Shown: positions 1-17,621 of the stretch, piece after piece
Layout: each line of letters begins with the position of its first letter
Numbering within the stretch: position 1 is the stretch's first letter
Source: Terebella lapidaria
Taxonomy: Eukaryota > Annelida > Polychaeta > Terebellida > Terebellidae
Direction: 5' to 3'
NCBI GenBank assembly: GCA_949152475.1
Contig: OX424560.1
Coordinates: 41,534,219 to 41,598,218, forward strand
Length of the DNA stretch: 64,000 bases
Notes under the pieces: generated by a model
What the model saw: only the letters and a program-made list of their open reading frames with translations
Told to the model about the DNA's origin: nothing
Database searches by the model: none
Made by a program: the position numbers and the translations under genes

Positions 1-1846
1 AGACTAAACCTACACAGAAAGTGAACATACCATGAGAAAGCTGAGAATCTCAGTATTTCAGATCTGTTTTTGTTTTTACTCTGCCTTCAAAATTGACAAA
101 GTTACAGAACTTTGAATGACACACCCGTAGGTCCCCAAAATTGGTCGAAAAGTTAAAATTTGGCCCAAAAAATGTTTTGCAATGTAGATAGTAAAAATAT
201 TTCTTTTTAATCATCATCACTATACTAGTTTGAAGCACAGACATATACTGAATTGAAAAAATACCAGGTTATGTGGAAATATTGATACTGAGAGTCTGTA
301 TACACCCAAGAGTACAGGTACCCTCTAGAAATTTTGAGCACTGTTTGTTTAAAAATAGAGAATAATATGTTTGTTCCACCACTTTTTGCCTTTTTTGTCA
401 CATGATACAATACAGAAGTAAGGTTAAACACTCAAACATGACATTTCAGGACACTGAATAAAAAATAACCAACAAAAGCCCCCTTTTATCTGTGTTTATA
501 ACAAAAATATGAAAAAAAAACAGAAACAAGAACTGTCTTTTAAAAAAACATTTGAGGAAATGCAGGGAAAAATTGTGTAGAAAAATAAACTTGATCCAAG
601 AGGCATGGGCATAGAATGATGATGTTTACAATAATTCTCAAGCGTGTTTCAAATTTTTCTCAATCATCCTGAACAGCATGCATCGAGTTCATGTGGCCCT
701 CGCATACCACACCGCGGGTCCAACGTAACACATAGGCTCCGCTAAAAAAAAAAGTTCCCCAAAATGGCCTACCCCCACCAACTTCAAATGCCAAATACGG
801 CAAAAGCGCTGAAAAGCGCCAGCTAATTCTAGGCAAATAGTTCACTGAAATATTTAACTTTGTTGTAATATATGTCTCCACAATGCGAAATACTGCGAAG
901 TTGTTAAATTTTGTCAATTTCCAACATTTCACATTGTCGTTCTCACTTTCGTTGCTCACCATGTGGAAGTTCGACTGTGTACACAAGTTTCAATGACGTA
1001 TACACATGGATCAATATCTTCTGGAATTGATTAATATGACGTTGTTATACATACGTCAAGGGAAACACCCAGATTTCCCTCCCAAAATGGCCCACCCATT
1101 GGGCGCCATTTTCGTCACTTGAAGGGGACACTTTCTGGCACAAAAAAATTTCCGCGATGCGAGCGCCATCTGACGAACGCGCCCATACCTAGTGTTGCTG
1201 CTCCAAGTACCGTACAATTACTCAGACTGGGGTTAAAGTGTAAAGTACCTTTGATAGAGGATTTAGTTCGGCTGAAAAGAGCGCTATATCAAATCTGATA
1301 ACTTTAACTTTAACTTTGATCAGGTGATGACCCAGAGCATGACGCAGAGCAGATGTTGGATAAAGCACACAAAGTTACGACTCGTCGGGAAATCGCCACG
1401 GTGTATCCCACACAAAAATATGACATGTGATTCTCTGTCTCAGATTGCCCATATGGGTATATGGGTTGCATGAGCAACCCATGTACTTGACTCTGTTGCT
1501 TGTTGATTGACATGCTTAAATTCTGTTTATATGACCAGCTGAATAATCGACGGCCGATTCATGTGTAGATCTACTAAGTGCCCGGATTGGCTAATCCGTC
1601 ATTGATGTGGTTTGTCGTGATTGACTGATGATTGAGAGACAATTGGGCTTTCCTGTAAAAATCTCCTGGGCAATTTCATTCCATGCATTACCATAAAATT
1701 AATACAGTGACAGACATAAGGAGTCTTATAGGTGTTGCCATTGTCAAGGACTAATATATGGCTATACCATTCTGTTTGAAATCCTATACATGTTGTTGGG
1801 TTCCCATTTCAGAAATGATTTTTCAGCATTTATCATTTTGTGTTAA
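1..1846. other. AT-rich intergenic stretch, no gene seen
   Basis: All reading frames here are short and AT-biased, with no recognisable protein family and no plausible chain of splice sites. The only element I can name is the LINE/SINE-type tail near 1.2-1.3 kb, listed separately. The stretch near 1060-1140 is rich in C and G but gives no protein match that I recognise. Confidence 0.5.
1230..1320 (+). repeat. L2/SINE-type 3' tail
   Basis: The segment reads GTGTAAAGTACCTTTGA, then GAGCGCTATATCAAATCTG, then a short TTAACT microsatellite. This resembles the conserved 3' tail shared by L2-clade LINEs and the SINEs they mobilise, where a TGTAAAG..CTTTGA block is followed by GCGCTATATAAAT and a short repeat. 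No LINE coding sequence or tRNA-like head can be seen upstream, so it is either a severely 5'-truncated LINE or the end of a SINE. The assignment rests on remembered consensus only. Confidence 0.4.
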
Positions 1847-2091
1847 TTAAAGTACCAGTATAGTGAAAATTTGATGTGAATGTATATGAAAGATCTCATT
1901 AATCTGAGCAAAATGGTTTTTACGGCATGTAAATATCACAATCCGTTCAAAAGTTATAGCACTTTGAAGACTGAAATCGGCAAATTTGCTTTTTCAAAAC
2001 AATTTAGCTAATTAGTATGCAAATGAGATATTCATGACGTCATCGGGGGAAGTTGTTTTAATTAGGTACTTTGATATGTATTCTTCATTCA

Positions 2092-2143
2092 TTAGGCATC
2101 CCGATTGAAAATCGGGAGGCCTTATGTTTTTGTCTGTTTTTTT

Positions 2144-2175
<32 letters not shown>

Positions 2176-3232
2176 TTTTCTTCCGCCGTTCGGTTTCCGG
2201 ATCATAACTCTTGAACGCCTTAATCTATCTTTCCGAAATTTTCACAGCTCATCCGAAATACTTTGCTCCTAACCCCTATTGTTTTTCGTCGAGACCCGAA
2301 ATCCAAGATGGCCGCCAGCGGCCATTTTGGAAAAAAAAATCGGGCGATTCCTGTCAATGTCATAATTTGATTCAGGCAATTTCCAGGGGGAAAAAATTTT
2401 TTGGGTGTATTTTTTTTTGGACTTAGAATTTTTCCCTCACCTGCCCCCATGCAGATGTAATACTGTGACTGAGCCATGCTACTGTATTCACTGACTGCAG
2501 CCTGCATGTCCAGCATGAGGCTAGGCTCTGCCCTCTCAGCCAGTGCAGTATATGAGAGCCCTGCTCAGTAATGCCTGTGATAAGGCAATACCCCCCCCCC
2601 CCCTCTCCCTCCCCCACCTCCACTGTCAGCCAGTCTAATCTGCATATGAATGTAGCAATGTATCAGTGACTTGTATGCACTGCCCCTCTTCCCCCCCCCC
2701 CCCCTCTCCTGTCCATTCACCCCAGTTTACTATACTAACACCAACAAGTTGGAACAATGCCCTCCTTCCCTTTCTAAAGAAAACAATAGGTGGTTATATA
2801 ATGATGACCCAAACTGAAGATAACAGCTTTGAAGGTCTGCCTGGGCCTTGCTTGCCGGTCAATTGTTCATTGTATTCAGTTAAAACAGCACTGTGTTTAT
2901 CTGGATGAAACTACATGCATTGTTTTGTTTTCTAGCTGTATTTCACATGCAGTGACCAAATTATCATTGTTTTACTTAGTCAGAACCCAGAATAATTTCC
3001 TTTTTGCTTGTATTATGAATGTCTGTCATGTCTGTACATTTAATACCTATTGAGATTAAAACAAATATCTGATGGACATTTGTCTAGTGAGCAACTGCTA
3101 TAATTTGAACTCTCACTCCCACCTGTGTTCAATAATCCTGGTATATGTATTATAATAACAGTCAAGTTTCACCATTAGAAAAGAAAAGAAAAATTGGGGG
3201 ATGCCACAAAGCCTATAGGCTTTCATGTCTAG
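2092..3232 (+). mobile_element. Helitron-like non-autonomous element, copy 1
   Basis: This is a full-length copy of a family seen three times in the window. It begins TTAGGCATCCC with a short 5' hairpin (CCCGATT-GAA-AATCGGG), runs through long poly-T and poly-C tracts, and ends with the palindrome AAGCCTATAGGCTT followed about 6 bases later by CTAG and a flanking T. A 3' hairpin just before a CTRR end, insertion between A and T and absence of a target duplication are Helitron traits; the 5' end lacks the usual TC, so a Helentron-type or related rolling-circle element is possible. It carries no Rep/helicase. The 71- and 98-codon frames inside recur in every copy and are not genes. Near-identity to the other copies indicates recent activity. 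Confidence 0.6.
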
Positions 3233-3317
3233 TTTAATGTTATGATTATTCATCAAAACTTATTCTATACAGATTTTAATATGAATAATCAGTGTTTTCA
3301 CTTTTTCAGTTGTTGTC

Positions 3318-3545
3318 AAGGTAACCAGTGACCTGGTATGGCCCATAGCAACCATGGTTGCTAGGGCCAGAAACCCACTTAGAACAGGGTATGCACAAAT
3401 AAAAATGGTGCCAACTTGAGATCTATAATAATTTATTTCATAAATAATCGACAGAAAGTCTGTGGAAAGACCGAGTTGGCAGTTAATGGCCATGGCAACC
3501 ATGGGTAACTACGGCTATAGGGAACATCTAGTAACCATAGCAACA
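3318..3545. promoter_or_regulatory. Cluster of RFX/X-box-like motifs
   Basis: Positions 3531-3544 read GTAACCATAGCAAC, a perfect match to the X-box consensus GTNRCC-(0-3)-RGYAAC bound by RFX factors. At 3347-3362 lies a 16-bp perfect palindrome, AGCAACCATGGTTGCT, and near 3490-3508 a related CATGGCAACCATGGGTAAC. They sit inside the transposon at 1847-5081, about 2 kb upstream of NDUFS1. Function is unproven; they may be chance or part of the element. Confidence 0.35.
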
Positions 3546-3655
3546 GTAGAGTTTGTGTGGATATTGACTATGTATGGTACATAATAATATGCACTAGTCA
3601 GATTGTCAGAACCTTCAATAAGAATCATTATATCATGGCTTGAAATTTCCTAATT

Positions 3656-4876
3656 AAAATTTGTTCCCCTCGTGACGTCATGGTTTTGTTTGTTTGTTTT
3701 TTTTTTGGTTTTTTTTTTTCACTTTTCGGTTTCCGGACGATAACTCAAGAACGCCTTGACGAATCTTCGAGAAATTTTCACCAGTTATCACATATATTAC
3801 ATAGATGAACCCTATTGTTTTGGAGCCGGCTCCGAGGTCCGGTTAGTCCGTGAGGATGAATTTCGTGTCAAATGAAATTCTGAAACTTGACATATATGTT
3901 GATATAGTGTCGCAGAGGAGCCCTGTCGATTACGGGGTCAATCCCTCAAACGACCTTTGACCCAGGGGCCAAAAACAATTTTGATGAGTCATCCTTGAGG
4001 CTCATTGCATATCTCGGAAGCGGTGCGTCGTAGAGCGAAACGGACATTATTTTCGGACTCGTCGACCTAGACAAACATGTCTAAAGGGTATTACCTATGG
4101 ATGAACTTTGACCTTGACCCAAATTTTTTTTGCCGAGTCGGCATTTTCCGTTTTCTTCGATATCTCGGAATCGGTGCGTCGTAGAGCGAAACGGACGTTA
4201 TTTTCTGACTCGTCGACCTAGACAAACATGTCTTATGTGTATTGTGGATGAACTTCGACCTTGACCCGAAATTTTTTTGCCGAGTCGGCATTTTTCGTTT
4301 TCTTCGATATCTCGGAAACGGTGCGTCGTAGAGCGAAACGGACGTTATTTTCGGACACGTCGACCTAGACAAACATGTCTTAGGTGCATTATGGATGAAC
4401 TTCGACCTTGACCCGAAATTTTTTTGCCGAGTCGGCATTTTTCGTTTTCAGCCATATCTCGGAAACAGTGCATCGTAGAGCGAAATGGACGTTATTTACG
4501 GACTCATGACAGTATGGCAAATATGTCTTAGGGGTATGTTGGGTCAAGTTGATCCTGGGCCAATCTTTTTTGCTTTTTCATTTTTGGCCATATCTCGGAA
4601 ACGATACATCGTTGAATGAAATCTATGTTATTTTTGGAGTCGTGGTACTAGACAAAGATATCTTAGGGGTAATTTTTTTTTTTCTGCTGAGTCGGCATAT
4701 TTCATTTTCGGCCATATCTCGTTTATTTTCATTTATATCTCAGAAACCGTCGTCTTGGATTGAAATGGATGTATCTACATAATCATTTTGGTTGCAGAGT
4801 TGTCAGTAATTAACAGTTCACCTGTGATTGTGTTGTGTATCGCAATGCCCCAAGGCCTCTAGGCCTTCACGTCTAG
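3656..4876 (+). mobile_element. Diverged Helitron-like element of the same superfamily
   Basis: The segment holds a poly-T tract and then a block starting TTTCGGTTTCCGGACGATAAC, which aligns with the corresponding block of the three near-identical copies but is clearly diverged. It ends with the palindrome AAGGCCTCTAGGCCTT, a short spacer and CTAG next to T, the same 3' signature as copy 1. The left boundary is uncertain. The interior is a tandem repeat, listed separately. It lies within the larger TTAA-flanked transposon. Confidence 0.5.
4008..4600 (+). repeat. Tandem repeat, period about 136-151 bp (mostly 147)
   Basis: The phrase ATATCTCGGAA recurs at about 4009, 4160, 4307, 4454 and 4590, giving spacings of 151, 147, 147 and 136 bp. 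Each unit contains GAGCGAAACGGACGTTATTT and GACCTAGACAAACATGTCT. The 115-codon minus-strand frame at 4091-4438 is a by-product: its protein is itself a repeat because 147 is divisible by 3. Inverted relatives of the same repeat occur at about 33.2-34.0 kb and 27.1-27.4 kb. Confidence 0.75.
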
Positions 4877-5081
4877 TTCTCATTAGCATCTAATTTGCAT
4901 ATTGATGAGTTGCTAGAACTTTTCAAGTGGCTTCTGTAATGTAGTGCCGGAATGGCAGTTTCAAATGGCTGTAACTTTTGAACGGATAGAGATATTGATA
5001 TACCGTAAAGACCATTTTGCTCAGATCCATGAGATCTTTCATATAACAAAACATCATATTTTCACTTTACTAGTACTTTAA

Positions 5082-5654
5082 ATTCATCAGTATCATTGAT
5101 TTCAATGAAGGAACAAAATTTCCCACAAGATTCAAAACACGGTGAAATTTATTTGTAACAAAATTGTAGGGACATAACATTTTACCTTGATACAAAAGAA
5201 GTTTGTTACATCAATCAGACGGCAAAAGCAGATTTCCTCATTGGATAACGACTCATGTTGTGTTCATGACATATGATATGAGCTATCCGTCCTAAATTTG
5301 CATCATCCTTAAGTTAACTAAATGTAGAATTAGCACAGTACATGTACAAACATAATTTTCTAGACTTGCAACTCGGTATCAAATATAACTCGGCAACTTC
5401 ACCCAGGGATCAAACAGCAGTTTTCTGTGCATGGAACTGAGAAAGTTACCGTAATTTACTGCATTGATGAATTTTATGGATAGATGGGTCATAAATACAC
5501 AATGACATTGTGATTGATGCAATTAACAACCTCATGTCGGGCGATTTCATTGAGCCGATTTCACTGAATCTTATTGTATGGCTCATAAAAGTAACTTGAT
5601 GGTATATAAGATCATTAAGTCTATTCCTGTGATTTTGTTCCTGACAGAGTCAGC
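5082..5654. other. NDUFS1 upstream region
   Basis: No ORF of note. Near 5282-5312 there is a diverged copy (GAGCTATCCGTCCTAAATTTG) of the repeat seen at about 18.8-19.0 kb. Just upstream of the NDUFS1 ATG the sequence TTTTGTTCCTGACAG looks like a splice acceptor, so the first coding exon may be preceded by an untranslated exon that I could not locate. No TATA box is evident. Confidence 0.4.
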
Positions 5655-11973
<6,319 letters not shown>

Positions 11974-12331
11974 GAATCAAGTCGCTAGCATCCTGTATTT
12001 ATAGACTGTTAAATTATGGCCTCTGCTTCTTGTGTCACTGAGGGCTCAGATTTTGTGAAGCTCGCAGGCCATGGTATTTGTAGTAAAATACTGTAGTTGC
12101 AATATTTTTCATTGGGTTACATGATAAATGGAGCAAGATTTCTGGAACTGATTACTTTTGTAGCTGTTCCTTCTGTGAACACAGTGACTACATTCTTGTG
12201 GTGAAAGACTACTGTATTTTTTCAGTTACTTTAGTCACAACAGTTCCTAGTGAAGTGATAGAGAAGGGTATTTGCTGTACATTTATTGCAAGTTTTACTT
12301 GTACATCTGTGAAATATGTTGAGTGTGAATG

Positions 12332-12337
12332 AATAAA
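12332..12337 (+). terminator. NDUFS1 polyadenylation signal
   Basis: A canonical AATAAA lies about 360 bases after the NDUFS1 stop codon, in AT-rich 3' UTR. It is the first canonical hexamer downstream of the stop that I noticed. The HCN stop codon on the other strand is about 370 bases further on. Confidence 0.6.
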
Positions 12338-12702
12338 CTGAAGTTGGTTTAAACTTTGATTTGACATATTGCACACTGCATCACACACTTAATAAATGTA
12401 CACTCATAAATAACATCAGTCACAGAATGTCCTGCAGCAAATACACTGTACAACACACTCATCACAGATCACAAACCAAGTGATTTGAATGTAAAATATA
12501 TCACAATTATGGTTGTCACAGTTCCCCAGACTTACAATTTACATGTATAATGTCATGAACTATCGGGATGAGGAGAGTTGCCATTGGATATTTACAATTG
12601 ATGTGATGAAATATGTACAGAATGAATCTGATGATGATATCGTGAGCGATGTTCAATTTGCTGGCTGAGATATATACAGTGGAATTCCTAGCTGCTTGTC
12701 TG

Positions 12703-15700
12703 CTATGTGTCTCCTTCATCGTCAGTGTTGATTGCAAGTGAGCTGCAGAAAAAAATAGGAACTGAAATGTAGCAGTTTGGAAGCATCCGTGGAAATTTTA
12801 TGTGATTCTGAATTGAACCTGCGTGTTGAATGGGTTTGATACTCGGTGCACTGTTTTAGATACCTATGTTCTGTCGGATCAAGTTGATCGAGTCGACTCT
12901 GTGCTTGTGTCTGAAGCAAGGCTTTCATCTCTGGATATTCTCGCAGTGCCAGGTGAAAGTCCACTTTCTTCAGACGGTATACATCGCATATCTCCAAGGC
13001 AACAACAGATGCTGTCCGTCTTTGATCCAACAGCAGTGCGATTTCTGAATATATGTCGGATGTTATGTGCAGTGAATGTTTTTGTCAAATGTTCAGACTA
13101 GGTGTAGATAGAATAAACTTTACCTCCAAAGTAGCTTCCATCGCTCAGCTGCATTATAACGTTCCCATTTGGTTGCTGAATCTCGACCACACCATGTTCG
13201 ATGAAGTACATGCAGTCTCCTCTCTTTCCTGTCAAATCAAATCACTTGGTACTGATCTATGTAGCTTTGGCACAAAATTCAATTGCATGTACAGTGAAAT
13301 AAACAAGACTGCACCAGCGCTGAGGATGACATCATCGGGGAAGAAAACTTGGAACTCGAGCTTGCATATGACCTCATACAGGAAGTCAGGCGTGGCGTTG
13401 GCAAGGAACGGTACTTTGGAGACCAACGCTCGGCAGTTATGTACCAGAATCTCCTGCAAGACGACAGATACTTTGTGTGACTTCCCTAACACAGAGTAAG
13501 AGATAGTTCAGTTTGCAATGAGTGACTTCAGTAGACTAACATGTTTGAGGGGGTGAGAGAGATGAGCCGGTCCGTCTCGGAGAATGCTTCCTTCATCAAA
13601 GTACTTGCGCTGGAACTTGTGATCGTAGTAGTCCAGGATACGGTGCTGGATAGACAGCGGAACTCGCCGGAACTTCAGGTACTGCTTCACCTCGGATATC
13701 TGGGAGAAGAGGGTTCTGGGCTGAGCTCCATGATTAGTATAGATTATATGTCAAGTGATCCCTTGACGAGGCATGTAAAACAAAAGTGAAATGGAGGATT
13801 TACCAATTGACACCACTCCATACACCAAGTTCCCTACCATCTCCTCGTACTTGCGGCCGGAGAAGTCGATAGTCATGATCAGCATGGACATGTGAGCGAT
13901 GAACAGTGCGTAGAAGGTTGCGCCGAGGGTCATGCTGAACATGACGGCCCATGTGTCTGCGGTGGATGTCGGCGGGGTCAGACCGTAGCCGATACTCAGC
14001 ATGTGTGACATGGCCCTCCACACCGAGCGACTGTAACAACGCCACGTCGTCGCTGTCACTATCTGAAACAAAATTCTCAGCTCCAAATATCTGATGAAAT
14101 TGAGAGATCATGACTGTTTCGTAGAAACAGAGAGTTCTGTCCTGCTATGAAAACATTAGCATTCATTTCAGAAGTTGTTATCATAGCTCCATGTTTCATG
14201 ACAGGTATGCTGATAATTCCGTCATGGCTATGGGGCGAATTCTCAGAACATGTTAACGTTCGAAATGGACTGGACATAATGAGTAAAGATGGAATATCTT
14301 TGGTACAATTGGACGGTACAGTTACTCGAGACTGCTGGCCATTTATTACCGTGACATTGGTGTCGTTGAAGGTGTCGACGATTTTGTCCGTGCGTGTCCA
14401 GGACTCCTCGGGGAAGCCTTCAAGGAAGGCCGCGAAGTACTGCATACAGCCATTCCAATGGCAGAACACAAACATCATCATGACAAGATTCACGATACTC
14501 ACAACCTTGCCCTCGATGTCCAACAACTGCAGCACAGAAACATCCACTCTGAGGTGCACGACAAGCGGGTGTAAATTCTACATAGAACTGTACAAGTAAA
14601 TGTTCAATATTTTGTTACCTCCTCCAGCTTGTGGACGTAGCGCATCAGACGTGCCACTCTCAGAATCTTGAGTAAACTCAATAATTTCGTAAATCTGTGG
14701 AACATAGCAAAAATGTATATGTGTACCTCGGTCGCCATAAATGTATACAAAATCTTCACACATTACTCTTGTGTTTACCTTAAGATCTTCAGAGTGAGAT
14801 ATAAAGATTCAAGTGACTCGTTATTGGACCCTATCAGGTACGTGAACCAGGAATACACGTTGTCGAACGGAAATGATGATGCAAAGTCGAGTAAGAACCA
14901 GGTCTTGGAGTACTGAGCAGCCACCTTCCGCGATTCTATCTCAACCTGGTAAAACACATGGACATATCATCAGGTTGTCAAAGATTGGAGTCATTTGATT
15001 ATGAGAAGGCTCTACATTTATCTTTTGGAGAAAATAATTCCTCATCCAAAGGTGCACAGTACGGAGCCGCTGAAAGGACATGGAAGAAATATTTTTTGAC
15101 ATACGGTTATTGCGTTCCCTCGCAATAATATTGCGTTCCCTCGCAATATTATCGCGTTCCCTCGCAATCCGGATCGCGTTCCCTCGCGATCTTATTGCGT
15201 TCCCTCGCAATCCGGATCGCGTTCCCTCGCGATCTTATTGCGTTCCCTCGCAATCCAGATCGCGTTCCCTCGCAATATTATCGCGTTCCCTCGCGATAAT
15301 ATCGCGTTCCCTCGCATTCCGGATCGCGTTCCCTCGCGATCTTGTAGAATACCTTCTCAGAAGTCATTGGCGTCAGCACAATGCGAGGGAACGCGATCCA
15401 GAATGCGAGGGAACGCGATAATATCGCGAGGGAACGCGATCTGGATTGCAAGGGAACGCGATCCGGATTGCGAGGGAACGTGATCTGGATTGCGAGGGAA
15501 CGCGATCCGGATTGCGAGGGAACGCAATAAGATCGCGAGGGAACGCGATCCGGAATGCGAGGGAACGCGATAATATTGCGAGGGAATGCGATAATATTGC
15601 GAGGGAACGCAATAACAATGTGCTAAAAATATTTCTTCCATGTCCTCTCAGAGGCTCCGTAGCACAGCCCACCAGGACTAAAGCCTGCGCTGATGGGGAG

Positions 15701-16312
15701 GTAGCGGTACGCTTCTCCGATGCCGTGACGAGGTCGTCTATACCGCCGGGTACATAGGCGGTCCTGAAGTTGATAACGATGTCCAGCATAAAGATGATTT
15801 CCAGGATCAAGTTAACTGCGTTCCAGCCGCTGCCACTCTGACTCTCGGTGTCCGAGTAAAATGCTATTTCCACCGGCAGCAATAACAGTGTACAGGAGAG
15901 GGTCAGTACCATGATCAGGTCCCAGTACCACCTGGATTAATCATTACCACATATATTAATACCTAATTTGGGAATTATTATAAAACATGAATAGATCGTT
16001 AAACACGAGTATGCTGAGTTGATATATCGGTAAATTCAGGCTATATGGATATTAGAGAATTTGGAAGAGAAGACAAATGACGCACCTGAATAAACTGAAT
16101 GGATGTATGATAAATCTGTTCTCCTGTTTCTGGCGGATTTTCTCAGCGCAGACGGCCTGGCTGCTCCTGAAGACTCGATGGGACATCTTGTTGTTGCCGT
16201 CAATCTCTAGGATTCGGTCGATGAGCGAGAGGAGCTGACTGCGGAGTTTCTGGCGTGTGGACTGTCCTCTCTCCCCGGCCTCCACGCTCATGGTCGCGTC
16301 ATGAACAGACAT
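12703..16312 (-). CDS. HCN-type hyperpolarization-activated cyclic-nucleotide-gated channel, complete, 11 exons
   Basis: Voltage- and cyclic-nucleotide-gated cation channel of the plasma membrane. Coding exons on the minus strand, in order: 16086-16312, 15673-15931, 14779-14945, 14619-14694, 14350-14526, 13838-14062, 13541-13699, 13315-13453, 13124-13228, 12864-13044, 12703-12742. The sum is 1,755 bp (584 codons plus stop) with consistent phases. The S4 segment RFTKLLSLLKILRVARLMRY has the arginine/lysine ladder and wording typical of HCN. S5 reads CHWNGCMQYF. The pore helix and filter are MSHMLSIGYGLTPP; HCN channels usually have CIGYG, so Ser replaces the common Cys. The cyclic-nucleotide-binding domain has DGSYFGEIALL and RRTASV, including the phosphate-binding Arg. 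The protein ends soon after this domain, unlike vertebrate HCNs with long tails. The exon 2 donor (CTG|GTGGGC) is the least certain border. The next gene, UBE3D, is divergent. Confidence 0.9.
15060..15661. mobile_element. Palindromic MITE with 6-bp target duplication, in HCN intron 2
   Basis: The element starts TACGGAGCCGCTGAAAGGAC and ends with its reverse complement; the terminal inverted repeats are about 37 bp with two mismatches. Both sides are flanked by GCACAG (15054-15059 and 15662-15667), a 6-bp target site duplication. Between the ends, each arm is a tandem array of 21-22-bp units with core GCGTTCCCTCGC, and the second arm is the reverse complement of the first, so the whole 602 bp can fold into one hairpin centred near 15.36 kb. 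No transposase. The several long overlapping frames through the arms are repeat artefacts. Confidence 0.85.
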
Positions 16313-17621
16313 CCCTGAACGTATACAGCATAGGCTACATAGTATCGTGACATATACTGTACGGGATCTATTTGTACATCCATATTAACCAATTAGGCCT
16401 ACATCTATAGTATACATGTCTAGATCTAGAGATCTAAATCATCATAATAGATCTAGTAGGTGTTATCCCTCTTCAAGTTGGGCTTTCTCCATAATTTAAT
16501 AGGCCTATGTCGTTTTAAAAACTTTATCATGCGTCATTTTGGACAATCGCCGAAATTCCGAAATTTAAATAGATCTAGACTCTAGCATAAAGTGACCAGT
16601 ACAGGGACCAGTGCTCGTACAGTCAATGAAACAATTAAATTATGGCAGACACATTTCTCATGATTCTCCAGACATGTAAAAGGACGAATGGGAGTGAATT
16701 TACATGGAAACAAATAATTCCAAATTCATACCATGTCAGCAGCTCATATGACACATTTCATTGAATGTACGAGCACTGGTCCTAGTCAGCTAGTGCGAGC
16801 ACTGGACCGGTCACCACACTATATACATGTTTATTTTACATGCTTCAAAGTGTTGCCTGGCGTTTGAATGATGTTTCTGAATTAGATACAGTAGATCTAC
16901 TAAAGATTCAGCAAAGGGCGCAACCACTGGGGAGGGGAGGGTCGGTGGGCGGGGTACGGTCACAAGCCCCCCCCCCCCCCCCCCCCCAACTTTGGGACAG
17001 AGGTTATTTTTTGTGGGAGATATTATAATGTTATATGTTTGTGGAATTAATGCTAAAAAGCCATCAGATGAAACCAAATACCACCATTTATCATGTGTAA
17101 TTCCAAAATTCTCCCGGGGGCATGCCCCCACACCCCCAAATAGTGTTGCTTCACCCCTTTGGCTTTGGCTTTGGGGCTCACGTTAGAAAATCATGTTTTA
17201 TCCAAACATTGGACCGACCCCCAAACTTTTACACCGTGGTTGCGCCCCTGGATTTAGCTGTATCGTAGGCTTCTTTCAAGGACTGTTCAAGCTTAAAATT
17301 GGTTGGTAGAAAAAAGCGGCAAGCCCAGTTAATTGGCAGTTTGAGCTCTGAGGCGGCTGTATTTTATGGCTACACAGCAGTTTGCAGACTGAGCCTGACC
17401 TGAGGCGTGCTGTACGGTGTAGATTTTCTATCTTTCCTACACAGAATGGCACGTTTTTGTCCTGTCCCTTGTCAGTCGTGCTCAGAATTCTACACGTAGA
17501 ACCTTATTTGATGTCATTTGCAGTACATGGCCATAGAAAGGCAAAAATAAAAAGTAAACAAACTCGTGTGTCATCACTTCAGGAAGTGGCCATAAATAAA
17601 TGTGTTGCCATGGGACATTTA
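16313..17621. other. Region between HCN and UBE3D starts
   Basis: No coding exon recognised. It must hold the promoters and any untranslated first exons of the two divergent genes. The only structured element I see is the small inverted-repeat element at 16916-17247. Confidence 0.4.
16916..17247. mobile_element. Small inverted-repeat element (MITE-like)
   Basis: Ends are perfect 12-base inverted repeats: GGGCGCAACCAC at 16916-16927 and its reverse complement at 17236-17247. Inside are a poly-C run, a CCCGGGGGCATGCCCCC palindrome (about 17114-17130) and no usable ORF. No clear target duplication is visible, so the family is undetermined. Confidence 0.5.

Larger units (their letters stand above)
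1847..5081. mobile_element. Inverted-repeat DNA transposon, TTAA-flanked, with nested insertions
   Basis: Arms of about 200 bp at 1851-2090 and about 4880-5077 are imperfect reverse complements. The outer 20 bases at 1851-1870 (AGTACCAGTATAGTGAAAAT) match the reverse complement of 5058-5077 with two differences. Both ends abut TTAA (1847-1850 and 5078-5081), as expected of a TTAA target duplication, although TTAA is common in such AT-rich DNA. No transposase is present, so the element is non-autonomous. Two Helitron-like elements (2092-3232 and about 3656-4876) lie inside and must be younger. The internal 3233-3655 stretch has no ORF of note but holds several RFX-like motifs. Confidence 0.6.

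Noticed and set aside
2220-2516. 98-residue minus-strand ORF repeated at 7340, 23798, 24298 and 24812
   Set aside because: It recurs only because the Helitron-like element recurs; it resembles no known transposon protein and overlaps another frame on the opposite strand.
4091-4438. 115-residue frame with repeated KTCLSRST as a small secreted repeat protein
   Set aside because: It is the 147-bp tandem repeat read in one frame, with no start context or partner exon.
12823-14599. Plus-strand frames opposite the HCN exons
   Set aside because: They are antisense shadows of HCN coding exons; the minus-strand exons carry the conserved motifs and correct splice phases.
15080-15912. Arg/Ser-rich frames (VPSRSYCVPSQSRSR) as an RS-type protein
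   Set aside because: They arise from the GCGTTCCCTCGC repeats of the MITE and appear on both strands because the element is a palindrome.
16811-17131. Poly-Gly/Pro frames near 17 kb
   Set aside because: They come from the poly-C run and GC-rich palindrome in the small inverted-repeat element.
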